Part shown: positions 27,091 to 35,522 of the stretch, in pieces | How the letters are laid out: every line of letters starts with the position of its first letter | Position numbering within the stretch: position 1 is the first letter of the stretch | Assembly: GCA_041691315.1 (NCBI GenBank) | Contig: JBEPUW010000002.1 | Coordinates: 62,001-126,000 of the forward strand | Direction: 5' to 3' | Length of the DNA stretch: 64,000 bases | Origin: Poindextera sp041691315 | GTDB lineage: Bacteria; Pseudomonadota; Alphaproteobacteria; Caulobacterales; Caulobacteraceae | Notes under the pieces: generated by a model | Told to the model about the DNA's origin: nothing | The model's input: the letters and a program-made list of their open reading frames with translations, nothing else | Databases searched by the model: none | Translations under genes and position numbers: made by a program

Positions 27091-27564
27091 CTATGCCATG
27101 GCGTTCAGCCGATCCAGCGCGCCCTGCAGGATGTAGGCGGCGGCGGCCTTGTCGACGAGCTGGCCGCGGCGGGCGCGGCTCAGGTCCGCTTCGTCGATCA
27201 GCATGCGGTTGACCGCGGCGCTGGACAGGCGCTCGTCCCAGAAGGCGATGGCCAGGGTGGGGTCGAGGCGGAGCAGGTTGCGGGCGAAGGCGCGGGAGGA
27301 TTGGCTGCGAGGGCCTTCGGTCCCGTCCATGTTCACCGGCAGGCCGATGACGATGCCGCGCGCGCCGCGGGTCTTCATCAGGGCGAACAGCGCCTGGGCG
27401 TCCTGGGTGAACTGGGTTTTGCGGATCAGCTGCAGGGGGCTGGCGATCACCCGGCCGATGTCGGAGACGGCGACGCCGATGGTCTTGGTCCCGAGGTCCA
27501 GGCCGACCACGGGCGTGAACGGCGGCAAGGCCCGGGGCAGGTCTGTGAGGTCCAGGACAGCCAT
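27091..27564 (-). CDS. ruvX: Holliday-junction resolvase-like protein RuvX (YqgF)
   Basis: The 157-residue RNase H-fold protein has VVGLDLGTKTIGVAVSD near the N-terminus (first catalytic Asp), GIVIGLPVNMDGTEG in the middle, and DERLSSAAVNRML with the conserved DERLS(S/T). The end is KAAAAYILQGALD. In Escherichia coli the homologue acts in 16S rRNA 5'-end processing. It is divergent from gatC, a frequent alphaproteobacterial arrangement. Length is normal. Confidence 0.95.
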   Translation of the reverse strand: MAVLDLTDLPRALPPFTPVVGLDLGTKTIGVAVSDIGRVIASPLQLIRKTQFTQDAQALFALMKTRGARGIVIGLPVNMDGTEGPRSQSSRAFARNLLRLDPTLAIAFWDERLSSAAVNRMLIDEADLSRARRGQLVDKAAAAYILQGALDRLNAMA

Positions 27565-27649
27565 GCGCCGGTCTCTCTATCGTCCGGCGCCCCTTGTCAA
27601 AGGCGGGCGGGGGCGGCTAACCCCACGCGACTTTGCAAAAGGTGCTCCC

Positions 27650-27937
27650 ATGGCCATCGACGCGGCGACGGTGAAAAAGGTCGCGAACCTGGCGCGCATC
27701 CGTGTCCCGGATGAGCGGCTGGAGCCCCTGGCGGCCGAGCTGAACGGCATACTGGCCTGGATCGAACAGCTGAACGAGGTCGATACCGACGGCGTCGAGC
27801 CGATGACCTCGGTGGTCGACGCCAAGCTGCCCGTGCGCGAGGACGTCGTCAGCGAGCCCGGCGACCCGGCGCGGATTCTGGCCAATGCGCCGAAGACCGA
27901 GCGCAACTTCTTCATCGTGCCCAAGGTGCTTGAGTAA
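27650..27937 (+). CDS. gatC: Asp-tRNA(Asn)/Glu-tRNA(Gln) amidotransferase subunit C
   Basis: The 95-residue protein MAIDAATVKKVANLARIRVP... with ELNGILAWIEQLNEVDTDGVEPM and LREDVV-like PVREDVVSEPGD matches GatC throughout. It stabilises GatA in the GatCAB complex, which amidates misacylated tRNA. It is coupled to gatA by a TAATG overlap. Confidence 0.96.
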   Translation: MAIDAATVKKVANLARIRVPDERLEPLAAELNGILAWIEQLNEVDTDGVEPMTSVVDAKLPVREDVVSEPGDPARILANAPKTERNFFIVPKVLE

Positions 27938-29409
27938 TGACCGAGACCAAGGGGCTGACCCTGAAGGCCGCCATCGACGGCCTGCGCGCCAAGCGCTTCT
28001 CCGCCGAAGAGCTGGCCGTTGCGCACCTGGATGCGATCGCCGAGGCGCGGCCGCTGAACGCCTTTGTGCTGGAAACGCCGGAGCAGGCCCTGGCCATGGC
28101 CCGCGCCTCGGACGCCCGCATCGCCAGCGGCGACGCCGGAGCGCTGGAAGGCGTGCCGCTGGGCATCAAGGACCTGTTCTGCACCGAGGGCGTGCGCACC
28201 ACCGCCGGCTCGAAGATCCTGGGCAACTTCAAGCCGACCTACGAATCCACCGTCACCGCCAATCTGTGGCGCGACGGGGCGGTGATGCTGGGCAAGCTGA
28301 ACATGGACGAGTTCGCCATGGGCTCGTCGAACGAGAGCTCGGCCTTCGGACCGGTGGTCAACCCCTGGCGCAATCGCGGCTCCAACCAGGCGCTGACCCC
28401 CGGCGGCTCGTCCGGTGGTTCGGCGACGGCGGTGGCGGCCGAACTCTGCCTGGGGGCCACGGCCACCGACACCGGCGGCTCGATCCGCCAGCCGGCTTCG
28501 TTCACCGGCACGGTCGGCGTGAAGCCGACCTATGGCCGCTGTTCGCGCTGGGGCGTCGTCGCCTTCGCCTCGTCGCTGGACCAGGCCGGGCCGATCGCCA
28601 AGACGGTCGAGGACGCCGCCATCCTGCTGAAATCCATGGCCGGCCACGATCCGAAGGATTCCACCAGCCTGAACGTCGAGACGCCGGATTTCGCCAGCTT
28701 CGTCGGCAAGTCGGTCAAGGGCCTGCGCATCGGGGTGCCGAAGGAATACCGCGTCGACGGTATGCCGCCGGAGATCGAGGCGCTGTGGGCTCAAGGGGTT
28801 GCCTGGCTGAAGGACGCCGGCTGCGAGATCGTCGAGGTTTCGCTGCCGCATACCCGCTTTGCGCTGCCGGCCTATTACATTATCGCGCCGGCCGAGGCCT
28901 CGTCGAACCTGGCCCGCTACGACGGCATGCGTTACGGCCTCCGCGTCGACGGCAAGACGCTGGATGATGTCTACAAGGACACACGCAGTGAAGGCTTCGG
29001 CGCCGAGGTCAAGCGGCGCATCCTGATTGGCGCCTACGTGCTCAGCGCCGGCTATTACGACGCCTATTATCTGAAGGCGCAGCGGGTGCGCCAGCGCATC
29101 GCCAACGACTTCAAGACCGCGTTCGAAAGCGTCGACGCGCTGTTGACCCCGACCGCGCCGTCGGCGGCGTTCGGGCTGGGCGACCGCACCAGCGATCCGG
29201 TGGCCATGTATCTGAACGACATCTTCACCGTCACGGTGAACCTGGCCGGTCTGCCTGGGATGAGCGTTCCGGCCGGCCTTGACGAAAAGGGCCTGCCGCT
29301 GGGCCTGCAGCTGATTGGCCGGCCGCTCGACGAGGGGACGCTGTTTTCGCTGGCCGGTGCGCTCGAGCAGGCCGCCGACTTTACGGCCAAGCCCGAGCGT
29401 TGGTGGTGA
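27937..29409 (+). CDS. gatA: Asp-tRNA(Asn)/Glu-tRNA(Gln) amidotransferase subunit A
   Basis: The 490-residue amidase releases ammonia from glutamine for GatB. The amidase signature shows the lysine in LGIKDLFC (about residue 77), GGSSGGSATAVAAEL and the catalytic serine in TDTGGSIRQPASFTG. The C-terminus has LPLGLQLIGRPLDE. Length is typical. The start overlaps the gatC stop. Confidence 0.97.
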   Translation: MTETKGLTLKAAIDGLRAKRFSAEELAVAHLDAIAEARPLNAFVLETPEQALAMARASDARIASGDAGALEGVPLGIKDLFCTEGVRTTAGSKILGNFKPTYESTVTANLWRDGAVMLGKLNMDEFAMGSSNESSAFGPVVNPWRNRGSNQALTPGGSSGGSATAVAAELCLGATATDTGGSIRQPASFTGTVGVKPTYGRCSRWGVVAFASSLDQAGPIAKTVEDAAILLKSMAGHDPKDSTSLNVETPDFASFVGKSVKGLRIGVPKEYRVDGMPPEIEALWAQGVAWLKDAGCEIVEVSLPHTRFALPAYYIIAPAEASSNLARYDGMRYGLRVDGKTLDDVYKDTRSEGFGAEVKRRILIGAYVLSAGYYDAYYLKAQRVRQRIANDFKTAFESVDALLTPTAPSAAFGLGDRTSDPVAMYLNDIFTVTVNLAGLPGMSVPAGLDEKGLPLGLQLIGRPLDEGTLFSLAGALEQAADFTAKPERWW

Positions 29410-29412
29410 GGC

Positions 29413-29820
29413 CTATTGCGGCGCGGCGGGCGCCGGGGCCGGGGCAGCGGGCGCCGCAGCGGCGCCGCCAACCGGCGGACGGGCGGCGGCGCCGGGGTCG
29501 TTAGCCGCCGCGGCGGTCAGGTCCGCCTGCACCGAGGCCAGCTTGGCCGCGTCGATATTGGCCTGCGGGAAGGTGGCGACCGAGCGGATGCTCAGCGGCT
29601 TGATCATGTCCAGATACTGGCTGGTCGGCAGGTCGGGCAGGTCCTTGACGATCACCGCGTTGGTGATCGGGTCGGCGAGCAGGTCCTGGATCGGCCAGTC
29701 GACCGAGGGCGGGCCGGACTTGACGGCCGCGGCGGGCATGTCCTGGGCCTGGGCGACGGCGGCCAGGCCGAGGCCAGCGACGGCCGCGCCGGCCAGGGCG
29801 ATGGACAAAATCTTGCGCAT
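29413..29820 (-). CDS. Secreted Ala/Pro-rich protein
   Basis: The 135-residue protein has a signal peptide (MRKILSIALAGAAVAGLGLAAVAQA) and a short globular segment (VDWPIQDLLADPITNAVIVKDLPDLPTSQYLDMIKPLSI). The tail is rich in Ala, Pro and Gly. The middle segment resembles helical periplasmic proteins found beside gatB in Caulobacterales, from memory. It is inserted on the opposite strand between gatA and gatB, three bases after gatA. Confidence 0.68.
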   Translation of the reverse strand: MRKILSIALAGAAVAGLGLAAVAQAQDMPAAAVKSGPPSVDWPIQDLLADPITNAVIVKDLPDLPTSQYLDMIKPLSIRSVATFPQANIDAAKLASVQADLTAAAANDPGAAARPPVGGAAAAPAAPAPAPAAPQ

Positions 29821-29937
29821 TGGGTTCCTCCCCGAGGGTGATGCAATTCAGCGGCGCGGAGGAAAGCGGCTTTTTCGCCGCCGCACAAGCCAAGCTTCGC
29901 GACTTTCGCGCGCGACGGGACATGGTAGGAAGGCCTT

Positions 29938-31410
29938 ATGAGCGCTCAGACTGATCAGATTCAGGGCCGGACCGGTGCGTGGGAGATCGTCCTTGGCCTG
30001 GAGGTGCACGCCCAGGTCGCGTCGAAATCAAAACTGTTCTCCGGCGCGGCGGTCGGTTTCGGCGCCGGACCGAACGAACAGGTCAGCCTGGTCGACGCCG
30101 CCATGCCCGGCATGCTGCCGGTGATCAACGGCTATTGTGTCGAACAGGCGGTAAAGACGGGGCTGGGGCTGAAGGCCCAGATCAATCCGTGGTCGCGGTT
30201 CGACCGGAAGAACTATTTCTTTCCCGACCTGCCGCAGGGCTATCAGATCAGCCAGTTCGCCCATCCGATCGTCGGTGAGGGCGTGATCGAGGTCGAGCGC
30301 GAAGACGGCTCGACTTTCGTGGTCGGGGTCGAGCGGCTGCACCTGGAGCAGGACGCCGGCAAGTCGATCCACGACCTGGATCCGGACTGGACCTACATCG
30401 ACCTGAACCGCGCCGGCACCGCGCTGATGGAGATCGTGTCGAAGCCGGACATGCGCAGTTCGGAAGAGGCCTCGGCCTACGTCAAGAAGCTGCGCACCAT
30501 CCTGCGCTACCTCGGCACCTGCGACGGCGACATGGAGAAGGGCAATCTGCGCGCCGACGTCAACGTCTCGGTGCGGCGGCCGGGCGATGCGCTCGGGACG
30601 CGCTGCGAGATCAAGAACGTCAACTCCTATCGCCACATCCGCGAGGCGATCGAGTATGAGGCGCGTCGGCAGATTGAGATCATCGAGGACGGCGGAAAGA
30701 TCGTCCAGGAGACCCGGCTGTTCGACCCGGTAAAGGGCGAGACCCGCTCCATGCGCCTGAAGGAAGAGTCGGACGACTATCGCTACTTCCCCGATCCGGA
30801 CCTGTTGCCGCTGGAACTGGATCCGGCCTGGATCAAGGCGCTGGAGGCGACCCTGCCGGAACTGCCCGACGCCAAGAAGGCGCGGCTGCAGAGCCAGTAC
30901 GGCCTTTCGGCCTACGACGCCGGCGTGCTGATCATCGAGACCGAGCGCGCCGACCTCTATGAGGCGGCCGTGGTCGGCCACGACCCGAAGCTGATGGCCA
31001 ACACCATCACCCAGTCGGTGCTGACCTTCGCCAACGCCTCGGGCGCCGAGGTGACGGCCGAAGGCGTGCTGCACATCACGGTGCCGATGCTGTCGCAATA
31101 CGCCCAGCTGATCGAGGACGGGGTGATCTCGTCGAAGATCGCCAAGGAGGTGTTCGAGCGCATGGCGGCCGGGGAGGGGACCCCCAAAGAGATCGTCGAG
31201 ACCCACGGCCTGGTGCAGATGAGCGACACCGGCGCGCTGGAGACGGCCATCGAGGCCATCATCGCCGCCAACCCGGACAAGGCCGAAGCCGTGAAGACGC
31301 GGCCGCAAGCCATCGGCTGGTTCGTCGGCCAGGTGATGCGCGAAACCGGCGGCAAGGCCAACCCGGCGGCGGTGAACGAGATCCTGAAGGCGAAGCTCGG
31401 GGTGGAGTAA
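29938..31410 (+). CDS. gatB: Asp-tRNA(Asn)/Glu-tRNA(Gln) amidotransferase subunit B
   Basis: The 490-residue subunit binds and amidates Glu-tRNA(Gln) or Asp-tRNA(Asn). EIVLGLEVHAQVASKSKLFS, NPWSRFDRKNYFFPDLPQGYQISQ-type sequence, LEQDAGKS, CDGDMEKGNLRADVN and ESDDYRYFPDPDL are the GatB signatures. The YqeY-like tail ends INEILK-like (VNEILKAKLGVE). It is separated from gatA by a minus-strand gene but should form one enzyme with GatA and GatC. Confidence 0.97.
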   Translation: MSAQTDQIQGRTGAWEIVLGLEVHAQVASKSKLFSGAAVGFGAGPNEQVSLVDAAMPGMLPVINGYCVEQAVKTGLGLKAQINPWSRFDRKNYFFPDLPQGYQISQFAHPIVGEGVIEVEREDGSTFVVGVERLHLEQDAGKSIHDLDPDWTYIDLNRAGTALMEIVSKPDMRSSEEASAYVKKLRTILRYLGTCDGDMEKGNLRADVNVSVRRPGDALGTRCEIKNVNSYRHIREAIEYEARRQIEIIEDGGKIVQETRLFDPVKGETRSMRLKEESDDYRYFPDPDLLPLELDPAWIKALEATLPELPDAKKARLQSQYGLSAYDAGVLIIETERADLYEAAVVGHDPKLMANTITQSVLTFANASGAEVTAEGVLHITVPMLSQYAQLIEDGVISSKIAKEVFERMAAGEGTPKEIVETHGLVQMSDTGALETAIEAIIAANPDKAEAVKTRPQAIGWFVGQVMRETGGKANPAAVNEILKAKLGVE

Positions 31411-31602
31411 TGACCTCTCCACAAGGAGAGGGAGGCCCAGAGCGAAGCAAATGGGAGGGTGAGGCGTTTCGCTGGCACCGGTTCAAGCGCTAACTCAGCG
31501 CCGCGAAACGCGCCAGCGCCAGCCCGTCTAGGCTGTAACCCCTCAACCTCCCGCGCACTTGCGTGCGCGGGTCCCTCCTTCTCCCTCTGGGAGAAGTCTT
31601 AG
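31411..31602. repeat. MITE-like element with imperfect terminal inverted repeats
   Basis: The left end ACCTCTCCACAAGGAGAGGG and the right end (complement ACTTCTCCCAGAGGGAGAAG) are imperfect inverted repeats about 190 bases apart. The interior contains GCGCACTTGCGTGCGC. No ORF. It starts directly after gatB. Confidence 0.5.
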
Positions 31603-31705
31603 GCGCCCGACCGCGCCGCCGCCGCGCTGCTCACACAGCCGGTGGCGCGGTTGCAGCCTCCAGCAGGATTGGCGTCCCCGAGCCGCCGGCCAAGCGATCG
31701 CGCGA

Positions 31706-32395
31706 TCAGGCGCCAAGCCAGCGAAATGATCTGGCGAGGAAGGCCCTTCCGTCCGAAAGCGGCCATTCCCCGTGGGCCACGATGACGCGCTGACAATTCC
31801 AGCTCAGCACCTTGTCCGCGCCCGGCGCGCCGGCGCGCGGTTGATGAAGGACAATCGCCATTCGAGCGGTGCGCAGGCTTGGTCCTGTGTAAGGCCATCG
31901 AGCCGCGCCGCGAAGCGCAACCAACCCCAGTGCTCTCGAAGAAAACGATCGCTAAAGGTCTGGATCAGGTCGGCGACGATCGCCGTGCCTGAGGGGCGGT
32001 GAAGAAAGACGATCTCGTCCATGGCGAACGAGCCGCCGAACCATGCCTGGTCGATATCGGGAAGCCATTCCGGCGGCGGGCTGTCGTTCAGAGCTTCGCG
32101 AAACGTGAGGTCGGAACGCTTCCTGATTGTCGAACTCGGCCCCCACAACTGGGCTGTGGGATAGGCTGCATGCCAATCCTTCAGATAGAGGTGATGCAGT
32201 TTGTTGGGGCTCACGAGATGGCGAACCGGGCCGAGCCGATCCACTTCGGCGCCCAGATCGGCGGTGCGGCGACCATATCCACAGATCGCCGTTCTGCAGC
32301 CGCGCGATCACCGAACGCGTGGGATAGGGAAGACCGAAGAAGTTGACGTTCTCTCCGTCCACGACCCAAAGGGCGTCATGCACCTGTTCGAGCAT
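31706..32395 (-). pseudogene. DUF4336 family protein, two frameshifts
   Basis: From ATG 32395 the product begins MLEQVHDALWVVDGENVNFF and runs to LWIWSP near 32259. The family continuation TADLGAEVD...LGPVRHLVSPNKLHHLYLKDW follows in a shifted frame. That frame runs to LEWRLSFINRAPARR, where a second shift near 31815 is needed to reach ADKVLSWNCQRVIVAHGEW and the true end at 31706. The second break fits loss of one G from a GGGG run. The restored protein of about 230 residues would be an MBL-like DUF4336 protein of unknown role. It lies downstream of marR on the same strand. Confidence 0.75.
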
Positions 32396-32417
32396 CTCTT
32401 TCACCGACGTGCTCTTC

Positions 32418-32430
32418 AATCATAGCAGAT
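32418..32430. promoter_or_regulatory. Possible half operator upstream of the DUF4336 gene
   Basis: AATCATAGCAGAT shares AATCATAGC with the site at 38511 and ATCATAGC with the palindrome at 33138. Its second half is degenerate, so this is weak. Confidence 0.3.
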
Positions 32431-32469
32431 GCGGTCGGACCTTGGCCGCATGGGCAGACGCAGAGAGCA

Positions 32470-32907
32470 TCAGGACCTCCCCGCGTTGACGCCTCTGTCA
32501 GCGCCTATACTGCGCAGCTTGCGCAGCGACTTCGCCAGCAAGGGTTCCTGGCGAAGCATTTCCGCCAGGTGCTCCGCCGCGAGCGTGTCGATCAAGCCGA
32601 CACCCGCCGCCGTCAAGCTGAGCAGCACGCTGCGGCGATCGGTGGAGGAGGGGGCCCGCTCCACAAGGCCGGCCTTGGCCAGCCGATTGACCTGCTGCAC
32701 GGCGGCGTGGTGCGTCAGCAGGAGCTGCTCCGAGAGGGCCTTCACCGTCATGGCTCTGGACGGCCCGGTCCTGAGGGCCAGCATCGCCTGGTATTGCTGC
32801 TGGGTGACGCCGGCCCGACGACTGATCGCCTCGCTCGCCGCCAGGAAGCGGCGCAGCGCAGAGCGAAATCCAGCAAGGCCCTCGTACTGTTCCGGATCGA
32901 GAATCAT
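32470..32907 (-). CDS. MarR-family transcriptional regulator
   Basis: The 145-residue winged-helix protein runs from MILDPEQYEGLAGFRSALRRF through VTQQQYQAMLALRTG, the recognition region VKALSEQLLLTHHAAVQQVNRLAKAGLVER and the wing SSTDRRSVLLSLTAAG. ATG 32907 is chosen because the copy at 15255 begins at the equivalent codon; ATG 32994 is possible. It is divergent from CHRD2, and a perfect palindrome lies between them, so it probably regulates itself and the CHRD gene. Confidence 0.88.
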   Translation of the reverse strand: MILDPEQYEGLAGFRSALRRFLAASEAISRRAGVTQQQYQAMLALRTGPSRAMTVKALSEQLLLTHHAAVQQVNRLAKAGLVERAPSSTDRRSVLLSLTAAGVGLIDTLAAEHLAEMLRQEPLLAKSLRKLRSIGADRGVNAGRS

Positions 32908-33137
32908 TGCGCCAAAGGCTTGTTGATCGAGGCCGTGCGGTCGCCCGCAGCGTTGTTCCGTCTCGGATAGTCGCTGGGCGGCAAAGGCGCCCACGCCGGT
33001 TCCGTCCGATTCGGGGTGTCGCCGTCATAGACCGAACCCCGGCGCGGGGCAAAAAGGGGTCGCGAACCCCAGCCCACCGTTTAGCAGCGGACCGGCGCGT
33101 CGTCGGGCCGAGTGGGGCCTTGGCGGCCGGCCATCTA

Positions 33138-33152
33138 TATCATAGCATGATA
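33138..33152. promoter_or_regulatory. Candidate MarR operator (palindrome)
   Basis: TATCATAGCATGATA is a perfect inverted repeat (TATCAT-AGC-ATGATA) in the 301-base region between marR and CHRD2, 57 bases before the CHRD2 start. A near copy occurs before the ClC gene at 38511. The rest of the region shows no gene. Confidence 0.6.
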
Positions 33153-33208
33153 GAGGTTGGGCTCTGCGAAGAGCGCAATTCCGCCCGGATTTCAACGGAG
33201 AATGTCCG

Positions 33209-33637
33209 ATGCAGCTCAAAGCGATCGCGGTTACGGCGGCGGTTCTGGTCCTGTCCGCAAGTGCGGCTCACGCCGCGTTGTTCAGCGTCAACGCCACGCT
33301 GAAGGGCTCCGACGAGGTCCCTCCGAATACAACCACCGGCAACGGGACGGTCTCCGCTACGCTGGACACCGCAACCAAGTCGTTCAGCTACTCGGTGCGC
33401 TATTCCGGGCTCACCGGCCCCGCGAAGGCGGCGCATTTCCACGGCCCCGCCGCGCCCGGGGCGAACGCACCACCGGTTATCAGCATCACCAACCTGACGA
33501 GCCCGATCTCGGGCGCGACCACCTTGACCGACGCCCAGATCGCCGACCTGAAAGCGGGCAGATGGTATTTCAATGTCCATACCGCCGCTCATCCAAGCGG
33601 CGAGATTCGCGGCCAGCTCAAGGTCACACCCAAATAG
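33209..33637 (+). CDS. CHRD domain protein, copy 2
   Basis: The 142-residue protein has a signal peptide (MQLKAIAVTAAVLVLSASAAHA) and a CHRD domain almost identical to that at 15293, with KSFSYSVRYSGLTGPAKAAH, HFHGPAAPGA and WYFNVHTAAHPSGEIRGQL. A ribosome-binding site (CGGAG) precedes the ATG. The gene is divergent from an intact marR gene. The paralogue's matching upstream region holds only a marR remnant. Confidence 0.88.
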   Translation: MQLKAIAVTAAVLVLSASAAHAALFSVNATLKGSDEVPPNTTTGNGTVSATLDTATKSFSYSVRYSGLTGPAKAAHFHGPAAPGANAPPVISITNLTSPISGATTLTDAQIADLKAGRWYFNVHTAAHPSGEIRGQLKVTPK

Positions 33638-33740
33638 TCCGGAGGTTGACCCACATTTGGCAATAGCCAGGGTCTCGGTCTCGGATTTTGCTTTGACCTT
33701 GGGCCGCCAGGTGAGCCCCCGCTGACGAGACGGTGGCGCG

Positions 33741-35009
33741 CTAGGGAGCGAAGTTCGCATCCTGTTGAAGCGCCGGCGCGGGCTTGATCAGACGATTGAC
33801 GGTGAGGCCCTGCACCAGCACGGAGAACATCACCACCAGGTAGGTCGCCATCAGCACGATGTCTCGGATCGGCGTATTCGGCAGGCTGAGCGCCATGGCG
33901 ATGCAGATGCCGCCCCGCATCCCGCCCCAGGTGAGCAGCGGAAAGGACTCGCCGAACGGCAACAGTTTGCGCCAGATCGCCAGCGGCGGCGCCACCGACA
34001 CGGCGCGGGCGATCAGCACAAGCGGCACGGTGGCCGCCCCGATCATCAGCAAACCGGGCTTCGCCAGCAGCGCGATGCCTTGCAAGCCGATCAATAGAAA
34101 CAAGGCGGCGTTGAGGATGTGGTCGATCAGATCCCAGAATTTATGCAGATGATCGCGGGTGGCCTCGGTCATGGCGTGATGAGCCGCGAAGTTGCCGACG
34201 ATCAGGCCGGCCACCGCCATCGCCACCGGCCCGCTGACGCCGAGCGGCACGGCGATCGAATAGCCCCCCATGACCAGGGCGACGGTGATCAGGACCTCGG
34301 TCACGTAGTCCTCGATCGATCGCATCGTCCAGAAGCCGATGAGGCCGAGGGCCACGCCGAGCGCCGCGCCGCCACCCGCTTCCACGGCGAACATCCGGCC
34401 GGCCTCGAGAGGCCCGACCAGGCGACCGGTGGCCGCTCCGGCCAACAGGATCGTGAACAGCACCACGCCCACACCATCGTTGAACAGGCTCTCGGCCGCC
34501 ACCGTCGCGCGCAACAGCTTTGACGCCGCCGAGTTCTGCAGCAGGGCGATGACCGCGACCGGGTCGGTCGGGCTGATCAAGGCTCCGAACACCAGGCACC
34601 AGGCGAACGGGATCCGCATCGAGAACGCCGCCGTCAGCGCCCAGAAGCCGATCGCGACGATCAGCGTCGAGACCACAACGCCGATCACCGAGAGCACCGC
34701 GATCAGCCATCTGCCCTTGTTCACCTGGGCCAGATCGATGTGCAGAGCGCCGGCGAACAGCAGGAAGGACAGCATGACGTTGAGCAGTGCTGTCTTGAAG
34801 TCGATGGCGCCCATGAAGCCGCCGATCGTGTGGCTGACATGCAATCCGGGAAAGATGGCGTCGGCCATAGCGACCAGGACAGATGTCACCGCGCCCCACA
34901 GGGTCAGGGCGATCGTCTGCGGCAGCTTCAGGGTGATTTGATTCAGATACCCCGCAAGAGCAGCCGCCACGATGACGATGGAGGCGGTCTCGAATGGGCT
35001 GAGGGTCAT
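33741..35009 (-). CDS. Na+/H+ antiporter, CPA1/NhaP type
   Basis: A 422-residue inner-membrane protein with about 12 membrane segments. FGALISPTDPVAVIALLQ and ATVAAESLFNDGVGVV are the ion-binding motifs of CPA1 exchangers. ATG 35009 gives the usual start MTLSPFETASIVIVAAALAGYLN; ATG 35045 would add 12 residues. It exchanges Na+ or K+ for protons. It is divergent from the small gene at 35182. Confidence 0.9.
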   Translation of the reverse strand: MTLSPFETASIVIVAAALAGYLNQITLKLPQTIALTLWGAVTSVLVAMADAIFPGLHVSHTIGGFMGAIDFKTALLNVMLSFLLFAGALHIDLAQVNKGRWLIAVLSVIGVVVSTLIVAIGFWALTAAFSMRIPFAWCLVFGALISPTDPVAVIALLQNSAASKLLRATVAAESLFNDGVGVVLFTILLAGAATGRLVGPLEAGRMFAVEAGGGAALGVALGLIGFWTMRSIEDYVTEVLITVALVMGGYSIAVPLGVSGPVAMAVAGLIVGNFAAHHAMTEATRDHLHKFWDLIDHILNAALFLLIGLQGIALLAKPGLLMIGAATVPLVLIARAVSVAPPLAIWRKLLPFGESFPLLTWGGMRGGICIAMALSLPNTPIRDIVLMATYLVVMFSVLVQGLTVNRLIKPAPALQQDANFAP

Positions 35010-35181
35010 GTTGCTCTCGAACGGCGCCGGCGCCAGGACTTCCATGGTCCCAAGGCCGGAACTGGCCGGGAGTCATGAGGCCAGCCAGCGCGCTCCAAGG
35101 TCTTTCCTATTCATGGTAGGGTTCGAGTTCAACCGGCCGAGATCGACGAGGTTGAAGGCGTACATTTTGCGGGAGCAACCG

Positions 35182-35451
35182 ATGTCCGATGCGTATGGAC
35201 GCGAACACCCGGCGGAGAGCTTTGGCAGCCCCAATGAGATCGGGGCCGCGACCAACTTGTCTTTGGAGCAGAAGCTCAAGCTGCTGCGAGATTGGGAACA
35301 GGATCTGCGGCAACAGATGACCGCCTCTCGGGAAGGCATGGAGCCTCCGGAGCCGAACCCCGTTCCAGAACTATTGCGCGCCGTGCTCATTCAATTGAAA
35401 GCCCTGGGCCAGGACGGAATAGGCTGCTTGTTCTCGTCGGACCGGGATTGA
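35182..35451 (+). CDS. Small conserved hydrophilic protein
   Basis: An 89-residue soluble protein with a central amphipathic helix (LSLEQKLKLLRDWEQDLRQQ) and a proline-rich part before a C-terminal helix (VPELLRAVLIQLKALGQDG). Similar WEQD-type small proteins appear near ion and stress genes in alphaproteobacteria, from memory. GGGAG precedes the ATG. It is directly upstream of the DUF389 gene and probably cotranscribed. Function unknown. Confidence 0.7.
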   Translation: MSDAYGREHPAESFGSPNEIGAATNLSLEQKLKLLRDWEQDLRQQMTASREGMEPPEPNPVPELLRAVLIQLKALGQDGIGCLFSSDRD

Positions 35452-35522
35452 GCGGGCCGGCGCCTCACACGACCATTCAACCTGCGGATGTTCGCGCTCT
35501 CAAACGACAAGGCAGCGCGACC

